A DNA stretch of 64,000 nt, taken from positions 4,026,284-4,090,283 of the forward strand of contig NC_058061.1 of NCBI RefSeq assembly GCF_020085105.1, read 5' to 3'. The position numbers and the translations under genes were made by a program. A model generated the notes under the pieces. The model made no database searches. It was given only the letters and a program-made list of their open reading frames with translations, and was not told where the DNA came from. Below, one piece after another: positions 27,301 to 36,161 of this stretch (position 1 is its first letter; the number at the start of each line of letters is the position of its first letter). The stretch comes from Siniperca chuatsi. Taxonomy: Eukaryota; Chordata; Actinopteri; Centrarchiformes; Sinipercidae.

Positions 27301-30000
27301 TCAGGCAGGATTAATATTACAGGTGAAGGTGGCCAATCACGGCGTGAAGTGGGTGTGAATGTCGGATTGTCACTTTCCGAAAAATGTACAGAAATTGTCG
27401 GACACAGTTCCCCCCAATTCCGACGTCGAAGCTACTGGACCATCTGACAAACACTTCTGATGAAGCATACTGGCAGCTTCATGGTTCCAGGCAGCATTTT
27501 AAACACTGGAAAATGTTTATGTATTCTCGCATATCCTGCAGGAAAACCATGTGACCTTCATCACCAGTGGGCTCATCAAATTACTTAAAGCTGCTCTAAT
27601 CAACATATAATGTGAAAGGGGTCGCTCGTAGCGACATACCCACAGTGAATTATCACCACCTCTGCAGTTCCCTTCAGCTTTACGGAGCCTTTTAGCATCT
27701 TTCAGCTCATTGTTTTGGTTTTATGGCCAACAACTCGTTTTGATTCACTCTCACCGCTCTCATAAGCTTTGTGAATCTTGATGGGATTTAAAATTACGGG
27801 GCGACATGCAAGTGTGCCGAAAAAGAGTAGGTAGCTGTTGGCGTACGGGAAGAAAAGCACACATAAAGACTCCAGATGGGATTAAAAATCATTGAACAGT
27901 GTGTGTATTTTTAAAATAACCAAACCTCCCAAGAGAAATAAATCCCATCCGAATGGGACTTTTGTTTGATATTTGTTTCTTTTAAGTTTTGTGAAATGAC
28001 CCATCCTACAGTTTCATGGGCGTAACCTTCAGATCTACTGCAAATAAGTAAGAAATGCTCACCAGAGGTGCGTTGGAGCTGGCCGTCACGTTGTCGAGCT
28101 TCTTTCGCAGCTCATCCAGTTCCTGCATGGACATCTTGGTGCTGGTCTGAGGCAGAGTGTAACTGGTAGTTGTGGTTGACGTCGTGTTCGCCGATGACTC
28201 TGACCTCTCTTTGGCATTCTGCTGCAGAAACTGGAGCGTCTACGAAAACATCACGACAAAGCTGTGATTTGAGATAGCGTAATAAGAATGGTTAACTATC
28301 AATAAGGCAGTTTATCTATCAACTTTTTTTAAACATGGGGAAAATCTATGGGCCTGATATAAATTAATACATGTCGGTTTTCTGGTATCTACTCAAGAAA
28401 TTGAGCCACTTCCTTAAGAAATGGTTTCAATCGTCTATTTACATCAGTGACATTAGCATAAACTGTATAGCATTAGCTGTATATTTCACTTTACTTGTCT
28501 GTTAACACTACTGCCATTGTTAAGAGATGAAAGACTATGAAAACACAGGAATCTTTCTTTACATCATAATACTTTCAAATCCGTGAAACCAATGGGTGAA
28601 ATAAATTATTCCAAGTAATAAACAAAACCCATTAGCGGCGTGTAAACTATGTATTACCTCTTTATCCTCACAGAGTTTGGAGAGCAGATAGACTAGAGGG
28701 TCGAGGTTTCGAACATTTTTGGACTTGAGCTCCTCGTACTTCCTCAAGAAGTCCTCTGGGGTTTTAGAGAACTCTGCTAATTTGACCTGAAAATGATAAA
28801 ACAGCCAATATCAGGAGAATATCCACAGTTAGCAACGCATTCAATTCCACAAGGGGTGTGGCAAATCATTTTTCCATAGTAATATGCTACTTTCAAACCT
28901 GATTTAAACTCTGTAACTATTCTACTTCCTATAAAATCAGCCTTTTCCTGCTTATTGGCTGTTTTATAATTAAATGATGGCACACATGTATATGTTGTCC
29001 TTTTCAGGGAATAATTTTCCAGACGATTTTTTCAACAAGCTAAACAATAATATATTTCTATGAAAAAGAGAAGTAGGTGCATGCAATACATGCACAGCAT
29101 GTACTGCAGGGCTGCAGGTGCTGGCAGCTGCAAGATGAACATGCAATCAGAAGAAAATCAAACTTCAACTTGATACTGACAAGACAAACATTTAAAGATG
29201 TTTAGTGGTCTAAATATTTGAGATGTTTAGACCTCTACAAATAAAAATATATCGTTTCGCTCAGCGCTTCGCCAGGCTTTATCAGAGACACGTTGCTCTT
29301 GTCAGTGTGAATAAAATATCATTATTTTATCTTTGTGGGTTTAATGTGCAGTCTCTACCACACAATGATACACTTCTGTTTCTTAAACACAAATGTGCCA
29401 CAACTATTGTTTATCCAGATCCAGATATGTATGTGACACATGCACATATGCAGATATATCTCCCTGTAATTTACAGTATTCATCTTCATAGGCTACAATA
29501 CAAGTCTGAACTCCACTTACTGCAAGTTTCCCATTACCATGTATACACTCTTCTTTTCCCTTTCTACTGCTCTCTTTTAAAAGTTATAAATTAAGATTTT
29601 TCACAGGACTTAAGCTGAAAAAAGTCTCACAAATTAGATGATGAAAGACAAAGCATGCCCACACAGTTCAGGTCTGAACAGAGCCCTAATTTCTGCTGCC
29701 AGGTGTTGTAGGCACATCTGGCAAAAACATTTTGTTGGCTAGCGATGCCTGCAAAAGTTCATAATACCCTACTCATCAATTTCAGTACATTATGGTCAGT
29801 TTTGCATGGCTGAAAAGTTGCATTAAAGCATTTCTTAGTGTTATACCCACCTTGGCACTGTGAGCAGAGACTGTAGTTGTGACATAGGGAGTCCTGTGTT
29901 TCTGCAGTAAGTCTATGTAGCCCTCTGCTCCATCACCTCCTCGAACATGAAGCAGGCTGAGCAACTCGTTCACATCATGGTGGATCCTGAACTCACTCAT
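18369..30000 (-). CDS. tubgcp2: Gamma-tubulin complex component 2, complete (17 coding exons, 881 aa)
   Basis: GCP2 pairs with GCP3 and gamma-tubulin in the small complex that builds the ring nucleating microtubules at centrosomes. Coding exons, 5' to 3': 30000-29851, 28786-28658, 28239-28063, 27186-27027, 26837-26630, 26533-26334, 24281-24092, 23979-23834, 23758-23578, 23106-22926, 22496-22324, 21380-21252, 21165-21045, 20842-20699, 20484-20368, 20143-19980, 18444-18369. Phases join throughout. The protein runs colinear with human GCP2 (902 aa): MSEFRIHHDV start, PVFPNWVYDRPAL (about 173-185), VEDLLFVLVGVDGR, then the GRIP1 half (SSFEYGQVNHAL, GGSTLSLLHDR, WIYRGIIKDPY) and the GRIP2 half (FSFDYIVKWPLSLIINR, MLNFVQNIQYYMMFEV, LDFNGFYTERLER). 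The start is the only one giving the conserved N-terminus. The intron after 22926 begins GC rather than GT. A noncoding first exon probably ends at a CAG|GTATAA donor near 30417. Introns carry several transposons. Confidence 0.97.
18715..18970. repeat. Probable DNA-transposon remnant
   Basis: Contains GTGAAAAAGTAATTGGTCCC, CAACTGCAACCAAACACTTC, GGAATTTTGGCCCACTCTTC and AGGTCCTGCCACTTG, phrases I associate with a widespread decayed teleost DNA transposon. No terminal repeats can be defined and no frame is intact. It lies in the last tubgcp2 intron. Confidence 0.45.
19003..19505 (-). repeat. Interspersed repeat, 'GTGAAAGGTGTCGCTCGTA' family
   Basis: Inverted relative to the copy at 310-760: both share TCTGTTTTTGGTCTCCACCA, a segment around GCTAAATGCTCCACTA, and CCCCTTTCACAT at the end. 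One end holds GGCCACTTGGGGGCAGCGGA, matched by CCCCAAGTGGCCAGAAAACT near 57702. It lies in the last tubgcp2 intron. Confidence 0.6.
21695..21995. repeat. Interspersed repeat, 'GGGCTGCAACTAAT' family
   Basis: Starts with TCTAGGGCTGCAACTTTTTT, includes AAAAGTCAGAAAATAGTGAA and TTTTGTCCGGCCAACAG, and closes with GATTATTCGATTATCAGAAT. It lies in the tubgcp2 intron between 22324 and 21380. Confidence 0.6.
24499..25378. mobile_element. hAT-type MITE with perfect 8-bp target duplication, carrying a nested insertion
   Basis: Flanked by identical TTTAGCGA at 24491-24498 and 25379-25386. The left end CAGTGGTGGAAGG and the inverted right end CTTTCACCACCG form the terminal repeats. The interior has TACTTAAGTAAA/AAGTACT phrases shared with other copies (15540-16166, 36820-37075, 46228-48110, 54890-55095). 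It encodes nothing. An 8-bp duplication fits the hAT superfamily. It lies in the large tubgcp2 intron between 26334 and 24281, and hosts a second element at 24725-25042. Confidence 0.88.
24725..25042. mobile_element. Nested hAT-type MITE, 318 bp
   Basis: Terminal repeats: left CAGTGATTCCAAACCTTTTT, right TAGGTTGGGAACCACTG (inverse CAGTGGTTCCCAACCTA). The flanking octamers GATTAAAC (24717-24724) and GACTAAAC (25043-25050) differ at one base, as expected for an aged target duplication. The CAGTGGTTC-type end is characteristic of hAT elements. The same terminal phrase occurs near 39590-39612, 44046 and 44884-44900. Confidence 0.85.
27590..27770 (+). repeat. Interspersed repeat fragment, 'GTGAAAGG(G)GTCGCTCGTA' family
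   Basis: Starts TTAAAGCTGCTCTAATCAAC, then AATGTGAAAGGGGTCGCTCG and TTTCAGCTCATTGTTT, colinear with the copies at 310-760 and 19003-19505. It lies in the tubgcp2 intron between 28063 and 27186. Confidence 0.6.
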
Positions 30001-31466
30001 GGCTCAGGCCGCTTAAATGACAACACACTTTAGTAAGGAGAGAGAATAGCTTAGCCCCATTTACAGCTGATGTCAACATCAGTACTACTGGCTCACACTG
30101 ACAGACATCACCCTGAGCACATAAAATAATTCAAGCTTCGTCTCAATCAGTGATTTTAAAGGCTGCACCATCTTCTCTCACGAACTTATAGTGATGCTGA
30201 GCTAACAGTTAACATTATTTGATGCTAGCTTGCTTGCTAACTAGCTAGACAGCCAACCCCGGGTAAAATGAACTAGCCAGTGAGATGAGGATGCTAACTG
30301 CGTAGCTAGCTTATCCCGTATGAAACATATCATTCACCAAACAGCTATAATAACGTAACTCAGTAATCATAAGCCTTATTACAGGTCTAACCCAAGTCTC
30401 AGCTCTACGTTATACCTGTCAGTCGTGTCTAGTACAATACAACAGCAAACACCAGGGCAGATAACAAACGCGCCCACCACTAGTCAAATCCTTCTTCTTC
30501 TTCTGTTGCTGTAATGTCCGCAGCAATGGCGCCACACTGCCATCCTACTGGTTAAACTGTGACACTACAACTTTATTTATTGGCAGCCAGTCATTTCATC
30601 ACTATACTCATCGCTTATACAACTTTAATTTTACTGCAAAATGTTAATAATATTTTTTTCTATTTATTATATATGTATTATTGTTTATAATATTATTTTT
30701 GACAACAAGAAGCAGCATAATTTAAAGCTGCCATAATGTGTTTTTATAAGATTAATGTCATTGTAAAATATCTTTTCAGGTAACTTTTAGTATTCACAAA
30801 TGTTTTATGTTATAAAAGAAAATCAAATATTTATTATTTTACTCAGAAGCATTACATTTTTGCTAAAAAAAAACTAAAATCTACATAATTAAATATTATA
30901 TTTGCATTTTTAAAACATTAGAAATACAACATCCATTTCTGTTTTTGTTGTCTGCTGTTGTTTTTATTTTTTATTGTATTTATACAGTACAAGCTCTGAT
31001 TGTACACATTTTGGGGTGAAACTAATCAGCTCAGCACCCTACACTCACAGTAATCTTGCATACAAGTCATCGCCCAAACAACACACTACCTGTGTGAAAA
31101 ATATGATTGGAATCCATCTGGTATTACAACATCTGGTTTTCTGTTTTATTTCATTGTAAACTGAACATCTTTTGGTTTTTAAATGCTGCTCAGACAAAAC
31201 AAGACATTTGAAGACATCATGTTGGACTCAGGGAAACTATGCAGGACGTTTTACTGACATTTCATAGACTAAAGGATTAATCAACAAATCAAAAAAAAAT
31301 AATCCGCAGATTAATCGATAATGAAAAGAACGGTTAGCTGCAGCCCTAACATCCAGTAACAAATGTCTAAAGTAAGTAAATGCTTTTCTTTTCCATCACC
31401 TCTTCTCCAGATGTTTCCCAGCATCCAACAAGAACACGATCATTTCAGTCAACACAGCTTTGTAGA
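30001..31466. other. Upstream region of tubgcp2 and spacer
   Basis: The first 500 bases hold the tubgcp2 5' end: an acceptor-like TTTAAG just before the start codon and a CAG|GTATAA donor near 30417 on the minus strand, suggesting a noncoding first exon and a promoter near 30450-30540. That stretch contains a CTTCTTCTTCTTC run and GCAATGGCGCC. From 30600 to 31200 the DNA is AT-rich without recognisable features. 31240-31350 is a fragment of the GGGCTGCAACTAAT repeat family. Confidence 0.5.
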
Positions 31467-31547
31467 GTTGTCGTGGCCGAGTGGTTAAGGCGATGGACTT
31501 GAAATCCATTGGGGTCTCCCCGCGCAGGTTCAAATCCTGCCGACAAC
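31467..31547 (+). tRNA. tRNA-Ser (anticodon TGA), possibly impaired
   Basis: A 7-bp acceptor stem (GTTGTCG with CGACAAC), A-box TGGCCGAGTGG, anticodon arm ATGGA-CTTGAAA-TCCAT with anticodon TGA at 31500-31502, a long class II variable arm (GGGG-TCT-CCCC) and B-box GGTTCAAATCC identify a serine tRNA. All stems pair. Two things are off. The base after the acceptor stem (discriminator, 31548) is A, whereas eukaryotic serine tRNAs carry G. No run of four T lies within about 115 bases downstream, so no normal Pol III terminator is present. It may be a recent copy that no longer works. It is the last feature before the LINE. Confidence 0.8.
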
Positions 31548-31669
31548 AAGTTCCAGTTTACACACCACGTTAATAACTCTGTCATTTAAGGGACCTGGAC
31601 TATAAGTGTTTGAAGTGAAAATCAATCATCCAAGGTATAACTCATACTGTGTTCAGTGATCTGGTTGTT

Positions 31670-33460
31670 TTTAAGGCTGCAGGACCGATGCCATTAGCCC
31701 CGGGGTGCTAAAAGCCTGTGCCCCCCAGCTATGTGGAGTCCTTCAACATGTCTTCAACCTGAGCCTGAGTCTCCAAAGGGTCCCTGTTCTGTGGGAGACA
31801 TCTTGCGTCCTTCCTGTGCCGAAGACGCTGCGTCCCAGTGGACTACAGACCGGTGGCACTGACCTCCCACATAATGAAGACCCCGGTGCTGGAACAGCTG
31901 CGGCCCATGGTCAGACCCCTCCTGGACCCCCTTCAGTTCACCTAACAGCCCCGGCTGGGAGTTGAGGACGCCATCATCTTCCTGCTTAACCGCATCCACA
32001 CCCACCTGGACAGGCCGGCAAGCACGGTGAGGATCATATTTTTTGACTTCTCCAGTGCTTTCAACACCATCCGGCCTGCCCTGCTGGGGGAGAAGCTGGC
32101 AGCGATGCAGGTGGATGCCCCCCTCGTGTCCTGGATTGTGGACTACCTGACTGGCAGACCACAGCATGTGCGCCTGCAGCACTGTGTGTCTGACAGCGTG
32201 GTCAGCAACACTGGGGCTCCTCAGGGGACTGTCCTCTCTCCCTTCCTCTTCACCATCTACACCACGGACTTCAGCCACCACACAGAGTCCTGCCACCTTC
32301 AGAAGTCTTCTGATGACTCTGCTGTGGTGGGATGTATCAGCGGTGGTGATGAGACTGGAGTACAGGGCTGTGGTGGGGAACTTTGTCTCATGGTGTGAGC
32401 AGAACCATCTGCAGCTCAATGCGACAAAGTCTAAGGAGCTGGTTGTGGATCTACGGAGGGCCAAGGCACCAGTGACCTCGGTTTCCATCCAGGGGGTCAG
32501 TGTGGACATTGTATTGGATTACAAGTACCTGGGAGTACACATGGACAATAAACTGGACTGGGCTAAGAACACTCAGGCTGTTTACAGGAAGGGCCAGAGC
32601 CGCCTCTATTTTCTGAGGAGGCTGAGGTCCTTCAGCATCTGCCGGACGATGCTGAGGATGTTTTATGAGTCTGTGGTGGCTAGTGCTATCCTGTATGCTG
32701 TTGCATGCTGGGGCAGCAGGCTGAGGGTAGCGGACTCCAACAGACTCAACAAACTGATCCGTAAGGCCGGTGACATTGTGGGGGTGGAGCTGGACTCTGG
32801 CGGTGGTGTCAGAGAGGAGGATGCTGGCCAAACTACACGCCATCTTGGACAGCGTCTCCCACCCGCTCCATGACGTGCTGGTCAAACAAAGGAGCACCTT
32901 CAGCGGAAGACTCATCCTCCCAGAATGCACCACAGAGCGCCACAGGAAGTCATTCCTGCCTGTGGCCATCAGACTCTTTAACTCCTCCCTCTAAGTGTTA
33001 GTCTGTATGACCCTAAGTCATTAAACTGGACATTGGATCATTAACATCTCTGCAATACTTGAAATAATTGTGCAATATTCTGTGTTAATACCCCCGTGCA
33101 ATATACTCTTTTCAGTTTAAAATTTGCTATTTATTGATATTGATATTTTTACTGCTGTGCAATATCCTCCGTCTCATTATAATCTTAATAAGCTACATTT
33201 AACTTGACAGTTCATGCACTATTACCTTATACCATATTATTATCATCAACCGGTAAACTCACTTTGTACTTCACACTTATTTTATTTTATACTTATACCC
33301 ACTTGGTACTGTACTTAACTTATTTTCTGACCTGTATTATAGTGTATTATATTTTTTGCTTAGTACTTCCATCCCTGTGTGTGCTGACGTAAAGGCGAGC
33401 TGCTGTAACAAAAGAGTTTCCCCTCGGGGATCAATGAAGTATTTCTGATTCTGATCTGAT
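31670..33460 (+). mobile_element. 5'-truncated LINE (CR1/L2-like) with broken reverse transcriptase
   Basis: Three overlapping plus-strand frames (31705-31965, 32027-32398, 32166-32873) together cover the C-terminal two thirds of a LINE reverse transcriptase: FDFSSAFNTIRP (catalytic A motif), GAPQGTVLSPFLF (B motif) and SSDDSAVVG, which stands where F(A/S)DD is expected. Then come HLQLNATKSKELVVD and YKYLGVHMDNKLDW, typical of the thumb region. The frame changes at least twice and stop codons interrupt it, so it is inactive. The 3' end has the common CCCTCGGGGATCAATGAAGT ending and a short GATTCTGAT repeat tail. A second 3'-end copy is at 14390-14700. Assignment to the CR1/L2 group rests on motif wording. 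Confidence 0.85.
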
Positions 33461-35820
33461 TCGAAGACACAGTGAATAATCTCTTTTTGACAAGATGTAG
33501 CCTCTGAATGCCTTTATCAACACTGTCAGAACCTCTTCTTCTCTGCCTCCATGGCCTCCTTAATCCATATCTCTGCTTTCCCATCACGATGTCGTAACCA
33601 CTGCAGGTTTGCTGACTGAGCACCAGACTATGCACACCCCCATCTGAAAACAAGCCGTGCCTTTGTATTACAGTAAAAGCAGCTGAACGATTGCTTAAAG
33701 GTCAATACAAATCGTGTGTGGTTCTTATGATTTTCCACTTGAATTTCTTTACTCTCGATCGCTTGAAACACTGGCAGACTAGGAATGTAATTCAGCTGTA
33801 AGTCTACTGTACATGTGCATGTGAAGTGGATTCACAAGTCACTTACATTTCCACACATATGACATGAGAATAATTCGTAAATAGTCAGTTTTGTCCATCA
33901 GAAACCGAAGATTGCTCCTGCTTGGTTGTGAGTCCACTTACATACGGTGCAGGTGGTAAACAATCCAATCAGATAAAATCCAAAAGCAACATAGAGAAAC
34001 AGGCCCCATATTCCACTACAAATATTATTTCTCCCAGACAATCTATATTTATAACCTGTTCATATGAAGCTAAACCTGTTCTCCAACCAGTCACCATGGC
34101 TAGACGGTACCACAGTCTCTTATGTTTGACGTTTTAATACAACTTGGTAATAAATTAAATAGACACTATGCAGGGGGTTTACTCGTGTATTCCCAGTAAC
34201 CCTACTCAAACAAAGACACACATTTCCACGTGTTCTGCTTTTTTTAAAAAATAAAAATGTGTGTATTTTCATGCATTTGCAAGAAATTCATGTTAGCAGC
34301 AATTCACATATATACGTGTATCTCATATTTATTTTTACTGTCATTCAATGTAGTTGTTTTTTTATTTATTTTTGTGTCTATGTTGTGTTTTTTTCATAAT
34401 TACCTGATTTATTTTGTTCTTCCTTGTTTGAATTGAATAGTTTTATTTATTTACTTGTGAGATGTCCTCATAATAATCCTATATGAGTTTTTTTAATGTC
34501 ACCATGACAAGCCTTTTTTAATCACTTGTTTTTATTGTTTTGTTTACTGTACAAATAGGTTCCTTTTATGCTGCATCCATATGAAGATCTTGCATGTTCA
34601 GCTACATAAAGACTTGTTTGTGCTATCGATGTCAACGTGCCTGGCAGCTGTATTGTTGTTTCTTTTGTTGCTATTGTACGGTGGCCCTGAGGGTCAAAAC
34701 ACATCAAAGTTGGACAAAACACACGAACAAAATAGAAAACCCAACATTTCATAAAACACAACAACATTACAGAAAACACAATGACATCAACAAACTAAAA
34801 GTCAAGTTTCCTTCCAAATGTAGCAAAAATTTTAACCAAATTTCCAGAAAACCAGCAAAAGAAAATGCGAATTCATGCTCATTATGTTGTGCGAATATTA
34901 GAATGCGAATATGCAGTTGGTGCTAATTCTCCAGTCGGTTGCCATTTAATCACTGCAGAAGAAGACAGCGCAAGGAGAAATTTAAAAGAGCGCCAGTCAA
35001 ACCTCAAATTAATGAAAATTATGTGGAAAAACATGATGGAAATATAGCATTTATATGTGAGTAAAGTTACAGTCTCGTCGTTGCTCCAGACAGAGCTAAT
35101 GTTTTCATCTCCTCCGTGGAAGTTTAATTCACATGCCTCATGTACGTCATCATTTATTCACATTTAAGTCTGTTTCCATTGCACTTTTTCACATTTTGCT
35201 TTTATTGATACACCAACTTTTTTGTGACATTTTAACTTTTTTCAAATTTCCGGAGTTTCACGCGAATTTAAAATGCACATAAAAGCAGGTAACTGGAAAC
35301 GTCACACATCATGTCATTGTATTTTCTGAAACGTTTCAGTTTTGTTCATGTGTTTTCATAAATGTTTTCTTTCGTCCTATGTTCTTGTGTTTTGCCTCTC
35401 AAAGCCACCACACTCAAACATGTTTTAAGACATATACTGTAAGGATCCCCTGCTTTGGATAATAAATGTCTGTCTGATATGTTTTTTTTCCATTAAAGAA
35501 AAGTAAAAATTCTTAAAAACACATTAAACTGCCCTTTCTCCTCTGAAAATATGCAAATATTGTTGCATGCTGGACCATGATTGGCCTCCAAACTAGTTGT
35601 GATGTCACAAAGTGAGGGTCAAACATCCAAGTGAAGTAAAGATAAGAAAAAAACATTTTGAGTGGAGGGGGACTTTGAATACCAAGTGACATGTTGCATA
35701 TTATTCTTTTATTTATTACAATGTTTCAGTTTTTAAAAAAATAAAAACTTCACATTTACTTGACAAGCTAAAATTCCACTAAGCGAATATTACTGTGTTT
35801 GCTTTTATTTTGAAAAAACG
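33461..35820. other. Spacer between the LINE and kctd2
   Basis: No coding gene is recognised. 34681-35413 is a probable inverted-repeat element (separate entry). The remainder is AT-rich and shows nothing I can name. Confidence 0.5.
34681..35413. mobile_element. Probable inverted-repeat MITE, 'GTGGCCCTGAGGGTCAAAAC' type
   Basis: The left end GGTGGCCCTGAGGGTCAAAA-CACA and the right end (TGTGTTTTGCCTCTCAAAGCCACC) are inverted relatives. Further inward, AACACACGAACAAAA pairs with TTTTGTTCATGTGTT. No coding potential. Target duplication not resolved. Confidence 0.6.
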
Positions 35821-36161
35821 ATGACATAGCGGAAGTAAACAGTAATCACGTTACAACCCGGAAGAGTTCCCTTTCTCCGATTAACGTTTGAATAGACAAG
35901 AATGAGCGATTTATCTTGTGAAGAAACGATTAAACGCGATGCTGCTGACATCGTACGGCCTTTGGTAGTCACATTTGTGTCTTAATCTTTGGCGCTGAAG
36001 GTGGAGGCGGTCGAGTGTGAGCAGCAACGCCCTGATGCCAGCCGCCCCGTCGGAGAAAAATACCCTCGCTGTGTTTACAAATCGGCTGAGAGAAATTGTT
36101 TCCCCGCAGTGTATCGTTAGCTAATCGTGCGGTTTGTGTGTGTTTTCCAGACGAAGAAAAC
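35820..36161 (+). promoter_or_regulatory. kctd2: Probable promoter and 5' UTR of kctd2
   Basis: CpG-rich relative to its surroundings. Contains two ETS-type sites, AGCGGAAGTAAAC near 35829 and CCCGGAAGAG near 35869, common at TATA-less housekeeping promoters. A strong acceptor-like TGTTTTCCAG ends at 36150, twelve bases before the start codon, implying an upstream noncoding exon. Start site and donor are not fixed by the sequence alone. Confidence 0.5.

Noticed and set aside
31754-32509. 251-residue open frame on the minus strand
   Set aside because: It is the antisense shadow of the LINE reverse transcriptase, which has recognisable motifs on the plus strand.
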